Shown here: positions 1-7,976 of the stretch, in pieces
Layout: every line of letters starts with the position of its first letter
Position numbering within the stretch: the stretch's first letter is position 1
NCBI RefSeq assembly: GCF_003319175.1
Contig: NZ_QOHK01000005.1
Location: 186,001 to 250,000 of the forward strand
Direction: 5' to 3'
DNA: 64,000 nucleotides
From: Blastococcus sp. TF02-8
GTDB taxonomy: Bacteria > Actinomycetota > Actinomycetes > Mycobacteriales > Geodermatophilaceae
The notes under the pieces: model-generated
What the model was told of the DNA's origin: nothing
Database searches by the model: none
The model's input: only the letters and a program-made list of their open reading frames with translations
Translations under genes and position numbers: made by a program

Positions 1-3000
1 TCCAGGTCTGCGAGGTGCTGCGACCGGTGGCGTCGGTGGTGCTCAGCAGCCGGTCGGCGTCGTCGACGACGACCTTGCTGGCGAACCCGCTCGCCGGGGT
101 CAGCCCGGCGACGTCGACGAAGGTGGTGCGAGCGGCCCGGTCGTAGCGGTAGGACCTCTGCGGCCGGTCCTGTGTCGTCGACGGCTTCGGTCCGGTGACC
201 GACTGGGCAGCCGGCTTCCCGTTGACCGAGGTGTAGGCGATCGTCGTCGTCGCGTCAGCGGCCGGGTGCCCGGCGGGGTCGGCAGCTACCCAGTCCGCCC
301 CCAGGTTGTCCCGGACGCCGGTCAGCAGCCCCTGCCCGTCGTAGGCGTAGTCGGTCAGCTCACCGCCCGGGTCCTCGATGCGGGCCAGACGACCCTGGGA
401 GTACCAATAGCGGGTCTGACTGCCGTCCCAATAGGTGATCCGGCACAGCATGCGGCCCGGCGGTGTCGGGTCGAAGCCCGGCGGCACCAACGCACCGCCG
501 TAGCAGTCGTCACCGGCGCGGTTGTAGGACAGCGTGTGCGCGCGACCGGAGACTGGGTCCTTGATCTGGGTGAGTCGCGACGGTGTCCCCGAGTAGACGT
601 TCTGCAGCGCTGCGGGCTTGCGGGAATCCAGCACGCTGGTGAGCGTGTCCAGCTTGCCGTCGGTTCGGAACGTCGAGACCTGACCGCCCTCGGTGATCGT
701 CACCCGACCCGAGGAGTCCAGCGCCAGCACACCGTCCTCACCCGCGGGCGGGGCGTAGCTGCCGTTGGTCCTGGTCCAGGTGTGCTTGGCGCCGGAGGCG
801 TCGGTCAGCACGACCGACTGGTCGGCGATCAGCGCCTCGGTGTACATGGCGCCGCTGCCGTCGAGGTCTGCCGACAGCGTCCAGCCCTGGGGCAGGGCGG
901 GGCTGTCAGAGGTGGCGAGCCAGGTCGAGGGCACCAGCTGCTCAGGCACCGCGCCACCGGCGGTGGTGCGCACGAACAGCTTCATCGACGCCGCGCCGGT
1001 CATCTCCTCCTGCTCGACGGTGATCGGCACCGGCTCCCCGGCAGTGAGCTGGACGCTCTTGGCGGCCGCCCAGTTCAGGGTCGAGGTGGGGGTGGTGACC
1101 GCGTAGACCGACGTCCCGTTGATCACCACCTCACCGCTGTCGTCGTGCAGGCCGGCGAACTGGTAGGTGCCGGTGACCGGCGGGACGAAGTAGCCCTGCC
1201 AACGAGCCAGCCACCAGTCACCGCCCAGGATCGGCGGGAACGGCGACGCGGACCCCCAGTCGGCGTTGACCTGGGGCTCGGTGCGGACCAGCACCGGCTT
1301 CTGGAAGTTGTCGTTAATGAGGCCGGCGTGCGACGGGTCGTCGTAGTAGGACGCTGTCAGGCCGGTGTTGAGGGGCTGCTGCGAGTTGTAGGTCAGGTTC
1401 AACCCAGCCGAGCCGCCCACGGTCGTGAACGAGGGCGAGGCCGCCGACGTGGTCACATTGCCGTTGGCCAGGTTGACCTGCACCGGGCCCAGGTTGTCGA
1501 CCGGCGCCGGGCCGTGGTTGCCGATGCGCTGGTCGACCTTGAAGTGACCGACGGCGGTGCCCGTGTTCATGGTGATACCGCTGTAGCTGCTCGCTGTCCA
1601 CGTGTAGGCGACGCCGTCGGCGAGCACGCCCGCCGGCACCGTCCACGACGGCGACGGCAGGCAGCCGGAGTCCACCACAGTTCCGGTCTTGCCGTCGGAG
1701 CCGGTGGCTACCCGGAAGCAGTAGCTCACCGCCTCCCCGTCCGGGTCGGCCACCGGGTTCACCGACAGCGTCGGGGTCAGCGACGTGATCACCGAGTTGT
1801 CCGCCGGCGCCGCCATCACGGGGGCGGGTGCGGCGGAACCCACATCCACCGTCAGCGTGGCGGTGAGGTTCTTGTAGGTGCCCACGCCGGGCGTCTCGGT
1901 GCCGACCATCATCAGGTAGGCGCCGTTGTCCCGCGCGTTCACCTTGTCGCGGATGAACGTCGTGAGGGCCGCTCCGCTGAATGTGCCGACATCGCCGACC
2001 ACGCCGCTGGCCAGCTGCTGCCCGACACCCGTGTATGCGAGTGCGGTCGCGGAGTGAACGCGCGCCTCCCATGCCTTCTGGAAGGTCGTCGGATTGATGC
2101 GGGCGACATCGATCTTCGCGCCGACGACGTTCTGGCCGAACAGGGCCGTGTTGTCGAACTTGATCGCCGTGCGGTTGTACGAATCAGGGCTCGTCGTCGT
2201 ACCGCCGAGGCTGTTGCCGATCTTGACACCGCAGTTGACGCACGTGTATCCGGTCGATCGGTACACCCGCGAGTCGACGGTGTTGTAGGTGAACGTCGGG
2301 TCGACGCTGACCGGGTACACCCGCTCCGGGGCGCGCAGCCAGGCCTCGTCGACCGAGACCGTCAGCGCCCACTTCTGGCCGACCCTCTCCAGCGCATAGG
2401 TGCCGCCGGTCGTCGCCGGCTCTGCCTTGCCGGCACCGGCAGAGTCCCACGTCTCGATGGCGGGCATCACCATCGGGACCGATCCATCCGCAGCGACCAG
2501 TTCCACGACCCCACCCTCGGCGAGCCGCGGAGTCAACCCCTTGCTCTCGAGGATGAAGCGCCACGACGCCTGACCGCCGTCGGGCGCCTTGTCCAGGACG
2601 ATGGTCTCCTTCACCGAACCGGGGGTCACTTCGTAACGCAGATCCGTGGAGCCAGCGACGTCCTGATAATCGGCTTTGGCGCCGTTCACGCGAATCTTGC
2701 GGCCGTGCTCGGCATTCTCCAGTCCTAGCGCGATGGAGTTGTTCCCAACTTCCACCCGCACGGCGGCCGGGTCGTCAGCCGTTGCAGCGAACGACGGGTG
2801 CAGCGGGTGCTTGGCGGCAGCCGCGCGGCCGGAGGGGTCAGCGGCCAGAGCGACGTCGATCGGCTGCCACGCGCCCTGCTTGTCCTTGACATTCAACGGT
2901 TCCGTCGACTGCTGGTAGGTCTGCGTGCCATCCGGGTTGTCGTACAGCGTCGCGTACTCAGTGCGCTCCGACACCTTGGACTTCGCAGGGTCGAACGACG

Positions 3001-3253
3001 ACGGTTCTGACTGCCGCTTCGTCAGCGGCGCGAAGTCCGCCGGAGTGACCGCCTCCTGGCGAGTGGGTGAGCCAGCTCGGGCCGAGGCGAGAGCTGGCAG
3101 CTCGCGGACCTTTACCGCACTGCTCTTGGGCGCGGCTTGGGCGGCCTGATCCACCACTAGCACCGAGCTGATGACGGTAGCCGCGACGAACGCACCGATA
3201 GGTGCGCGAGCAGACCAAGACCGGATCTTTCCGGCACCGAAGCGAGGACGCAC
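1..3253 (-). CDS. Secreted RHS/YD-repeat protein with PA14 domain (partial, C-terminus outside window)
   Basis: A single minus-strand frame stays open from about 3322 to the left edge, more than 1,080 codons. From the GTG at 3253 the protein starts with a basic stretch and a hydrophobic segment ending in AAQAAP, a signal peptide. A DNRLRE-like beta domain follows at about residues 320-430, then a PA14-like domain at about 640-770 (GLHDDSGEVVING, YQFAG), then RHS/YD motifs such as ITYWDGSQTRYWY and TDYAYDGQGLL up to the edge. The family forms large secreted shells that often carry a variable C-terminal toxin; that end is missing here, so toxin and immunity cannot be judged. GTG at 3322 is an alternative start that adds 23 residues; neither start has a strong ribosome site. 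Confidence 0.85.
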   Translation of the reverse strand, partial: MRPRFGAGKIRSWSARAPIGAFVAATVISSVLVVDQAAQAAPKSSAVKVRELPALASARAGSPTRQEAVTPADFAPLTKRQSEPSSFDPAKSKVSERTEYATLYDNPDGTQTYQQSTEPLNVKDKQGAWQPIDVALAADPSGRAAAAKHPLHPSFAATADDPAAVRVEVGNNSIALGLENAEHGRKIRVNGAKADYQDVAGSTDLRYEVTPGSVKETIVLDKAPDGGQASWRFILESKGLTPRLAEGGVVELVAADGSVPMVMPAIETWDSAGAGKAEPATTGGTYALERVGQKWALTVSVDEAWLRAPERVYPVSVDPTFTYNTVDSRVYRSTGYTCVNCGVKIGNSLGGTTTSPDSYNRTAIKFDNTALFGQNVVGAKIDVARINPTTFQKAWEARVHSATALAYTGVGQQLASGVVGDVGTFSGAALTTFIRDKVNARDNGAYLMMVGTETPGVGTYKNLTATLTVDVGSAAPAPVMAAPADNSVITSLTPTLSVNPVADPDGEAVSYCFRVATGSDGKTGTVVDSGCLPSPSWTVPAGVLADGVAYTWTASSYSGITMNTGTAVGHFKVDQRIGNHGPAPVDNLGPVQVNLANGNVTTSAASPSFTTVGGSAGLNLTYNSQQPLNTGLTASYYDDPSHAGLINDNFQKPVLVRTEPQVNADWGSASPFPPILGGDWWLARWQGYFVPPVTGTYQFAGLHDDSGEVVINGTSVYAVTTPTSTLNWAAAKSVQLTAGEPVPITVEQEEMTGAASMKLFVRTTAGGAVPEQLVPSTWLATSDSPALPQGWTLSADLDGSGAMYTEALIADQSVVLTDASGAKHTWTRTNGSYAPPAGEDGVLALDSSGRVTITEGGQVSTFRTDGKLDTLTSVLDSRKPAALQNVYSGTPSRLTQIKDPVSGRAHTLSYNRAGDDCYGGALVPPGFDPTPPGRMLCRITYWDGSQTRYWYSQGRLARIEDPGGELTDYAYDGQGLLTGVRDNLGADWVAADPAGHPAADATTTIAYTSVNGKPAAQSVTGPKPSTTQDRPQRSYRYDRAARTTFVDVAGLTPASGFASKVVVDDADRLLSTTDATGRSTSQTW

Positions 3254-3463
3254 GAGAAGCCATTCAGCAGAGGCGGATGGAAGAGGACGCCAGTTCTCCC
3301 GGCGACCGACCAGTAGCCTCACACTTCGATCCGAGAAAGTCTTGTATCGATACTCTATGTACACATGCGCCGCACGCGCCCCTTGAGCTACGGCCGCTTC
3401 TCAGCTCCGATCTTCCACGGAGCGTTACACCCTCAGCGGGGGAGCGCCTCGCGCGACCAGACT

Positions 3464-3838
3464 TGTGCCCGCTACCGGGATCGGAAAAGGCCTACGCACA
3501 GCGAGGTCGCCTGGCCGCGGCTGGTCGTCGACGGCGACCGCGCGGTCGGGTTCCTCATGGCCTTCCTGGACATCGACTGGCTCGGCGACGGGTCGCGTTC
3601 CGACGTCCGGTCGGGGCTGTGGCGGCTGAACATCGCTGCCGAGGAGCAGGGGCGCGGCTAGGGCCGCTTCGCCGTCGGCGAGGTGGCGGCCGAGATCCGC
3701 CGTCGAGGTGGCACCCGGGTGTTCACCACCTACGAGCCGGACGCCGACGGTCCCGCCGGGTTCTACGCCGGCCTGGGCTTCCGGCCGACCGGGGAGTCCA
3801 GCGGCGGCCAGACGGTCGCCGTCCTCCACCTGGCCTGA
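3464..3838 (+). pseudogene. GNAT acetyltransferase remnant
   Basis: The 3' part of a GNAT N-acetyltransferase is readable: EVAWPRLVVDGDRAVGF, LWRLNIAAEEQGRG, an in-frame TAG at 3659-3661 where the family normally has an aromatic residue before GRFAV, then VFTTYEPDADGPAGFYAGLGF to the stop at 3836. QGRGxGRFAV is the acetyl-CoA loop. KAYA, which usually precedes this part, is in another frame just upstream, so there is probably also a frameshift near 3497. Nothing like the N-terminal half is present. Two lesions and a missing start indicate a dead gene next to the RHS gene. A single base error could explain the TAG alone, but not the missing 5' part. Confidence 0.75.
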
Positions 3839-3844
3839 GACGCA

Positions 3845-3877
3845 CGGGAGCCCCGGCCGAACCGGCCGGGGCTCCCG
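3845..3877. terminator. Bidirectional intergenic hairpin
   Basis: A perfect 14-bp inverted repeat (arms 3845-3858 and 3864-3877, loop GAACC) lies between the end of the GNAT remnant and the end of metQ. It sits where a shared terminator for two convergent genes is expected. No T-tract, as is common in GC-rich actinobacteria. Confidence 0.75.
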
Positions 3878-3888
3878 GGACGAGCCGA

Positions 3889-4707
3889 TCAGAAGGCGGG
3901 GAGGACGGCGCCCTGGTAGGTGTCCTCGATGAACTGCCGCACCTCGTCGGAGTGCAGCAGCTCCTCCAGCTTCTGGATCCGCTCGTCGTCCTCGTCACCC
4001 GAGCGGACCACCAGCAGGTTGGCGTTGGGGTTGTCCTCGCCCGCCTCCAGCGCCAGCGCGTCCTCGGAGGGCACCAGGTCGGCCTCGATGGCGTAGTTGC
4101 CGTTGATCACGGCGATGTCGACGTCGGCCAGCGACCGCGGCACCTGCGCGGCCTCGACCTCGGAGATCTCGAGGTTCTTCGGGTTCTCGTCGATGTCGAG
4201 CGAGGTCGGCGCGGCGTCCCCGGTGTCGGCCAGGGTGATCAGGTCGTTGGCCTCGAGCAGCCGCAGGGCGCGGGCGGCGTTCGTGGGGTCGTTGGGGATC
4301 GCCACCGTGGCACCGTCGGCGAGGTCGGCGAGGTCGTCCAGCCGGCTGGAGTAGATGCCGAGCGGCTCGATGTGCACCGGCGCCAGGGCCTGGAAGTCGT
4401 AGCCGGCGCTCTTCTCCTGCTCCTCCAGGTACGGGATGGTCTGGAAGTAGTTGGCGTCGAGCGACCCGTCGTCCAGGGCCACGTTGGGCTGGATGTAGTC
4501 GGTGAACTCCTTGATGTCGAGGTCGAGGCCGGCGTCCTCGGCGAGGTTCTCGTCGATGAACCGCAGGATCTCCGCGTGCGGCACCGGGGAGGCGCCCACC
4601 CGCAGCGGCTCGTCGGCGCCGGACAGCTCGGCCTCGCCCCCGCCGCAGGCGGTGAGCAGCGCCGTCATCGCCGTGGCGGCCAGGAGGGCGGGAAAGCGGG
4701 TGCGCAT
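3889..4707 (-). CDS. metQ: MetQ methionine-binding lipoprotein
   Basis: Substrate-binding component (272 aa) of the MetNIQ methionine importer, anchored outside the membrane by lipid. The ATG at 4707 is preceded by GAGGAGA, and the protein starts with a signal peptide and lipobox LTAC (Cys21). The NlpA/MetQ family body follows, with the hallmarks HAEILRFI, ANYFQTIPYLE and AIPNDPTNAARAL. The frame stays open upstream of 4707 but overlaps metI and has no lipoprotein signal, so the longer start is rejected. It is the last gene of metN-metI-metQ, 37 bp after metI. Ligand choice between methionine and its derivatives cannot be read from sequence; the metN NIL domain supports methionine. Confidence 0.95.
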   Translation of the reverse strand: MRTRFPALLAATAMTALLTACGGGEAELSGADEPLRVGASPVPHAEILRFIDENLAEDAGLDLDIKEFTDYIQPNVALDDGSLDANYFQTIPYLEEQEKSAGYDFQALAPVHIEPLGIYSSRLDDLADLADGATVAIPNDPTNAARALRLLEANDLITLADTGDAAPTSLDIDENPKNLEISEVEAAQVPRSLADVDIAVINGNYAIEADLVPSEDALALEAGEDNPNANLLVVRSGDEDDERIQKLEELLHSDEVRQFIEDTYQGAVLPAF

Positions 4708-4744
4708 GGTGGTTCGTTCTCCTCGGTGGTGGTGCGGACGGGGT

Positions 4745-5404
4745 TCAGGCGTGGGCGAGCGAGCGCGCCCAGCGGTCGCCGGCCCACTGCAGGGCCTGGA
4801 CGACGACGAGCAGCAGGACGACGGTCGCCAGGGTGATGTCGGTGCGGAACTGCTGGTAGCCGAAGCGGATGGCGAAGTCACCGAGCCCGCCGCCGCCGAC
4901 CGCGCCGGCCATGGCCGAGTAGCTGATCAGCGCGACGACGGTGACCGTGACCCCCGCGACCAGCGACGGGAGGGCCTCGGGCAGCAGCACCGTGCGGACG
5001 ACGTCGCGGCGGCGCGCGCCCATGGAGAGCACCGCCTCGACCTTGCCGGCGGCGACCTCGCGCAGGCTGGTCTCGACCAGCCGGGCGAGGAAGGGGATGG
5101 CGCCGATGGTCAGCGGGACGATCGCCGCGGTCGAGCCGATCGTGGTGCCCACGATGCCTCGGGTGACCGGCGCGACCAGGACCAGCAGGATGATGAACGG
5201 CAGCGCGCGGCCGAGGTTGACCAGCAGTCCGAGGACCCGGTTGAGCACCGGCCGCGGAGCCAGCCCCCCGCGGGCGGTGACCGTGAGCAGGACGCCGAGC
5301 GGGACGCCGAGGAGCACGGTGAGCAGCGCCGAGACGCCGACCATGTAGAGGGTCTCGCCGGTGGCGTCGAGGAGCTGCGGGTAGATGCGGGCCCAGTCGC
5401 TCAT
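4745..5404 (-). CDS. metI: MetI methionine ABC transporter permease
   Basis: Inner-membrane permease (219 aa) of the methionine importer. It has about five hydrophobic segments (for example YMVGVSALLTVLLGVPLGVL near the start) and a cytoplasmic coupling loop around EVAAGKVEAVLSMGAR with the EAA-type pattern of binding-protein-dependent permeases. The length is normal for MetI. Its ATG overlaps the metN stop by 4 bp, giving translational coupling to the ATPase, and metQ follows closely. Confidence 0.95.
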   Translation of the reverse strand: MSDWARIYPQLLDATGETLYMVGVSALLTVLLGVPLGVLLTVTARGGLAPRPVLNRVLGLLVNLGRALPFIILLVLVAPVTRGIVGTTIGSTAAIVPLTIGAIPFLARLVETSLREVAAGKVEAVLSMGARRRDVVRTVLLPEALPSLVAGVTVTVVALISYSAMAGAVGGGGLGDFAIRFGYQQFRTDITLATVVLLLVVVQALQWAGDRWARSLAHA

Positions 5405-6417
5405 CGGGTCACCTCGGGGGCAGCGGGAACGCGCTCGACCAGGACGCCGCCGGAGCGCAGGCGGTCCAGGGCGTCGTCCAGTCGCTCGACGCCTCCGCTG
5501 ACCCGCAGGAGGAGCCGGCCGTAGCGCCCCCCGGCCACGGTCTCGACCGACCCGCCGGCGATCTCCACGGCCAGGCCGAGCTCGCCGATCAGGGTGTGCA
5601 GGACGACGGTCTCCGGCGTCCGGTCGGTCACGGTCACCCGCACCAGTGCGCCCCCGTGGCCGGCGCCGGCGTCGGCGACCGGGGCGGGCAGCAGGGCCTC
5701 GCCCAAGAGCGACCGCTCGCGGGTGAGCACGTCGGCGAGCCGGCCGCCGTCGACCACCCGGCCGGAGTCGAGCAGCACGGCGCTGTCGCAGACCGCCTTC
5801 ACGACCGCCATCTCGTGGGTGATGAGCAGGACGGTGAGGCCCAGCTCGTCGCGCACCCGGCGCAGCAGCTCCAGCACCCCGGTGGTGCTCGCCTGGTCGA
5901 GCGCCGAGGTGGCCTCGTCGCAGAGCAGCACGCTGGGCCGGACGGCCAGCGCGCGGGCGATGGCCACGCGCTGCTTCTGCCCGCCGGAGAGCTGGGCGGG
6001 GCGGGCGTCGGCGCGGTCGCCCAGGCCCACGAGGTCCAGCAGCTCCCCCGCCCGCCGCCGCCGCTCCGCGCGGCCGACCCCGGCGAGCTCCAGCGGGTGC
6101 TCCACGTTGCCCGCGGCGGTCCGGGAGTCCAGCAGCTCGAAGTGCTGGAACACCATGCCGATCGAGCGGCGGGCCCGGCGGACCTCATCGTCCGGGAGCT
6201 CGGTCAGGACCTTGCCGTCGACGGTCACCGAGCCGGCGGTGGGCCGCTCCAGCAGGTTGACCAGCCGCACGAGCGTGCTCTTGCCCGAGCCGCTCGGGCC
6301 CACGACGCCGGCGAACTCCCCGCGCTCCACGGTGAGGCTGACGCCGTCGACGGCGACGACCTCCCCCACCCGGCCCCGGGCGGGGAAGACCTTGCGGACG
6401 TCCTTCAGTTCGATCAC
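5401..6417 (-). CDS. metN: MetN methionine ABC transporter ATPase
   Basis: ATPase (338 aa) that powers methionine import. It has a Walker A motif GPSGSGKST at residues 40-48, the signature [15 protein letters not shown], Walker B VLLCDEATSAL and switch His in LLITHEMAV. A C-terminal NIL-type domain (from about residue 255) is known in MetN for allosteric inhibition by methionine. First structural gene of the operon. The 88 bp upstream separate it from a Cys leader peptide, so expression is probably controlled by attenuation as well as by feedback on the NIL domain. Confidence 0.95.
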   Translation of the reverse strand: MIELKDVRKVFPARGRVGEVVAVDGVSLTVERGEFAGVVGPSGSGKSTLVRLVNLLERPTAGSVTVDGKVLTELPDDEVRRARRSIGMVFQHFELLDSRTAAGNVEHPLELAGVGRAERRRRAGELLDLVGLGDRADARPAQLSGGQKQRVAIARALAVRPSVLLCDEATSALDQASTTGVLELLRRVRDELGLTVLLITHEMAVVKAVCDSAVLLDSGRVVDGGRLADVLTRERSLLGEALLPAPVADAGAGHGGALVRVTVTDRTPETVVLHTLIGELGLAVEIAGGSVETVAGGRYGRLLLRVSGGVERLDDALDRLRSGGVLVERVPAAPEVTR

Positions 6418-6450
6418 AGAGGGTTGACCTTCGGCGTGAGCAGGCAGCGA

Positions 6451-6469
6451 CGCCGTCCGGTGGACGGCG
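6451..6469 (-). promoter_or_regulatory. Hairpin between leader peptide and metN
   Basis: A perfect 8-bp inverted repeat CGCCGTCC/GGACGGCG with a 3-nt loop lies between the leader stop (6506) and metN (6417). With the hairpin at 6520-6538 inside the leader ORF it provides two mutually placed stems, as expected of an attenuator. No T-tract follows it, so whether it terminates transcription or hides the metN start is unknown. Confidence 0.45.
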
Positions 6470-6505
6470 CCTGCTGGAGCGAGGAGCGAGCGGGAGGAGT
6501 GGGGC

Positions 6506-6580
6506 TCAGCGACACATGGCTGTGCCGGTGCGGCACAGATCGATGTGCCGCCGTACCCACGAGAACAGCTCGGGCCGCAT
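6506..6580 (-). CDS. Cysteine-containing leader peptide upstream of metNIQ
   Basis: A 24-codon ORF starts with ATG at 6580 behind GGAGGAAC and ends at TGA 6506, 88 nt before metN. It contains RRHIDLCR (Cys16) and ends TAMCR (Cys23). The R-H-[IV]-D-L-C-R motif is characteristic of short actinobacterial leader peptides found ahead of sulfur-uptake and sulfur-assimilation genes, where ribosome stalling at Cys codons reports low cysteine. A 7-bp hairpin, CTGTGCC/GGCACAG (6520-6538), covers the codons after Cys16, so ribosome position would change folding. I infer that sulfur amino-acid shortage raises metNIQ expression. Confidence 0.8.
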   Translation of the reverse strand: MRPELFSWVRRHIDLCRTGTAMCR

Positions 6581-6822
6581 GGTGTTCCTCCATCGGTCCT
6601 GGCAGTAGCACCCGCGCCCGCACGTGCGGGGGGTTGCTGCGGCGTCGACGAGCCAGGTCTCTCAGCCGCTCCGGATGGTTGCGCCGCCGAGTCTACGGAG
6701 CCTGCCGGGGCGCCTCGGAGCCAGGGCCTGCGAGTTCACTCACAGACGACCGGTGGCACCGATGAGTCGGCGGCGTCCACCCGGTCCTACCCGCACCACG
6801 ACGACGACGGACGGACGCACCC

Positions 6823-7443
6823 ATGGGACTGATCCACATCGAGCTGTTCGCGACCCTCGACCTCGTCGGGCAGGCGCCGGGCGGCCCCGAGGAGGACCCG
6901 GACGGGTTCCCCTTCGGCGGGTGGCAGGCCCCGCTGATGGACGAGGTGGCCGGTGAGCAGGTCATGGCCGCGTACGAGGACACCGACGCGCTGCTGCTGG
7001 GCCGGCGGACCTACGACATCTTCGCCTCCTACTGGCCGCACCAGGACGACGAGATCGGCCGGCTCTTCAACCGCGTCCCCAAGTACGTGGCCTCGCGGGG
7101 GACGCCGGACCTCTCCTGGGCCGGGTCGAGCCTGCTGGGGGCGGACCTGCCCGTCGCGGTGCGGGAGATCCGCGAGCGGCACGAGCACGTGAAGGTCGTC
7201 GGGAGTCTGGACCTGGTGCAGACCCTGCTGCGGGACAAGCTCTTCGACCGGCTCGACCTGTGGGTGCACCCGATCGTGCTCGGCGTCGGCAAGAAGGTCT
7301 TCGACGGCGGCGCGGTGCCCACGAACCTGACCCTGCTGGAGCCGCCGACGGCCGGCCCGAAGGGCACCGTCCTCCTGCGCTACGGGCGGGGCGAGGGCGA
7401 GCCCGCCACCGGGGACATGACCGCGCCCGACCGCACCGGCTGA
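6823..7443 (+). CDS. Dihydrofolate-reductase-like (RibD C-terminal domain) protein
   Basis: 206 aa of the RibD-C/DHFR-like fold: an N-terminal strand LIHIELFATLD, then DALLLGRRTYDIFASYWP, then the NADPH-binding KVVGSLDLVQTLL and DRLDLWVHPIVLGVGKKVF. Stand-alone members are common in actinobacteria and are presumed NADPH-dependent reductases of unknown substrate. It is monocistronic, divergent from the metNIQ leader, and followed by a strong hairpin. It is not a folA or a full RibD, because there is no deaminase domain. Confidence 0.85.
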   Translation: MGLIHIELFATLDLVGQAPGGPEEDPDGFPFGGWQAPLMDEVAGEQVMAAYEDTDALLLGRRTYDIFASYWPHQDDEIGRLFNRVPKYVASRGTPDLSWAGSSLLGADLPVAVREIRERHEHVKVVGSLDLVQTLLRDKLFDRLDLWVHPIVLGVGKKVFDGGAVPTNLTLLEPPTAGPKGTVLLRYGRGEGEPATGDMTAPDRTG

Positions 7444-7447
7444 CGAC

Positions 7448-7488
7448 GAGAGCCGGGCCCCGCGCTGCTGCGCGACGGCCCGGCTCTC
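7448..7488 (+). terminator. Hairpin terminator after the RibD-C gene
   Basis: A 12-bp perfect inverted repeat (GAGAGCCGGGCC / GGCCCGGCTCTC) with a 17-nt loop begins 4 nt after the stop codon. Its position between the RibD-C gene and the converging tmRNA fits a terminator serving both. Confidence 0.75.
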
Positions 7489-7524
7489 ACCGACAACGGG
7501 CCTGCCGGGCAGACCCTCGAGGGG

Positions 7525-7897
7525 TGGAGGTGGCGGGAATCGAACCCGCGTCCTTCGACGCATCACCAGGGCTTCTCCGAGCGCAGTCCGCGTTGCCTCT
7601 GCTCGACCCCGTCGATCATGCGGACAAGTCGACGTGACGGGCCCAGTCACTGTTTGATGTCCCGCACGCGCCCGCGACCGGCACGTGCAGTGAGTCATCT
7701 AGCTGATGCCAGGATCCGGGCCGATGACGAACCCGGGCTGACAGACTCGCCTAGCTGCTATCAGGCAGCGAGAGCGAAGTCGCGCTGATTGGAATCGGCG
7801 CTTGTGTGTTTTCCAACGCGTGGTTAACGAGCTCATCGTTGGCTTCCTCGGCTCGCTTCCCCTGGTCACCCGACCGAAGTCGAGACCATTCACCCCC
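7525..7897 (-). ncRNA. ssrA: tmRNA (ssrA)
   Basis: Transfer-messenger RNA of about 373 nt. The 5' end GGGGGUG (from 7897) pairs with CACCUCC near the 3' end (7532-7526), forming the tRNA-like acceptor stem. The 3' part has a T-arm GGGUUCGAUUCCC just before it. The mRNA-like part encodes a tag ending ADSNQRDFALAA with tandem stops TGA TAG (7763-7758); the readable frame begins about 7814. FALAA at the end is the expected ClpP-targeting degron. CCA is not encoded. Its partner smpB lies at 14607-15083. It rescues ribosomes stalled on broken mRNA. Confidence 0.95.
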
Positions 7898-7976
7898 TGT
7901 GTAGTTGTGCAGACAGCCTAACGGGGAGGGCAAGCGCGCTGTTCCCGCCCGCGTTCCCGGCGTCGCCGGTCGCGGG

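Noticed and set aside
266-2728. Long plus-strand open frame opposite the RHS gene
   Set aside because: It is Arg/Val/Gly-rich without domains, and the minus strand reads as a coherent RHS/PA14 protein; GC-rich antisense frames stay open by codon bias.
4708-4881. N-terminal extension of MetQ
   Set aside because: It overlaps metI and would bury the lipoprotein signal; ATG 4707 has a good ribosome site.
6418-6822. SAM riboswitch upstream of metNIQ
   Set aside because: No S-box-like arrangement of stems was seen; the leader peptide explains the region better.
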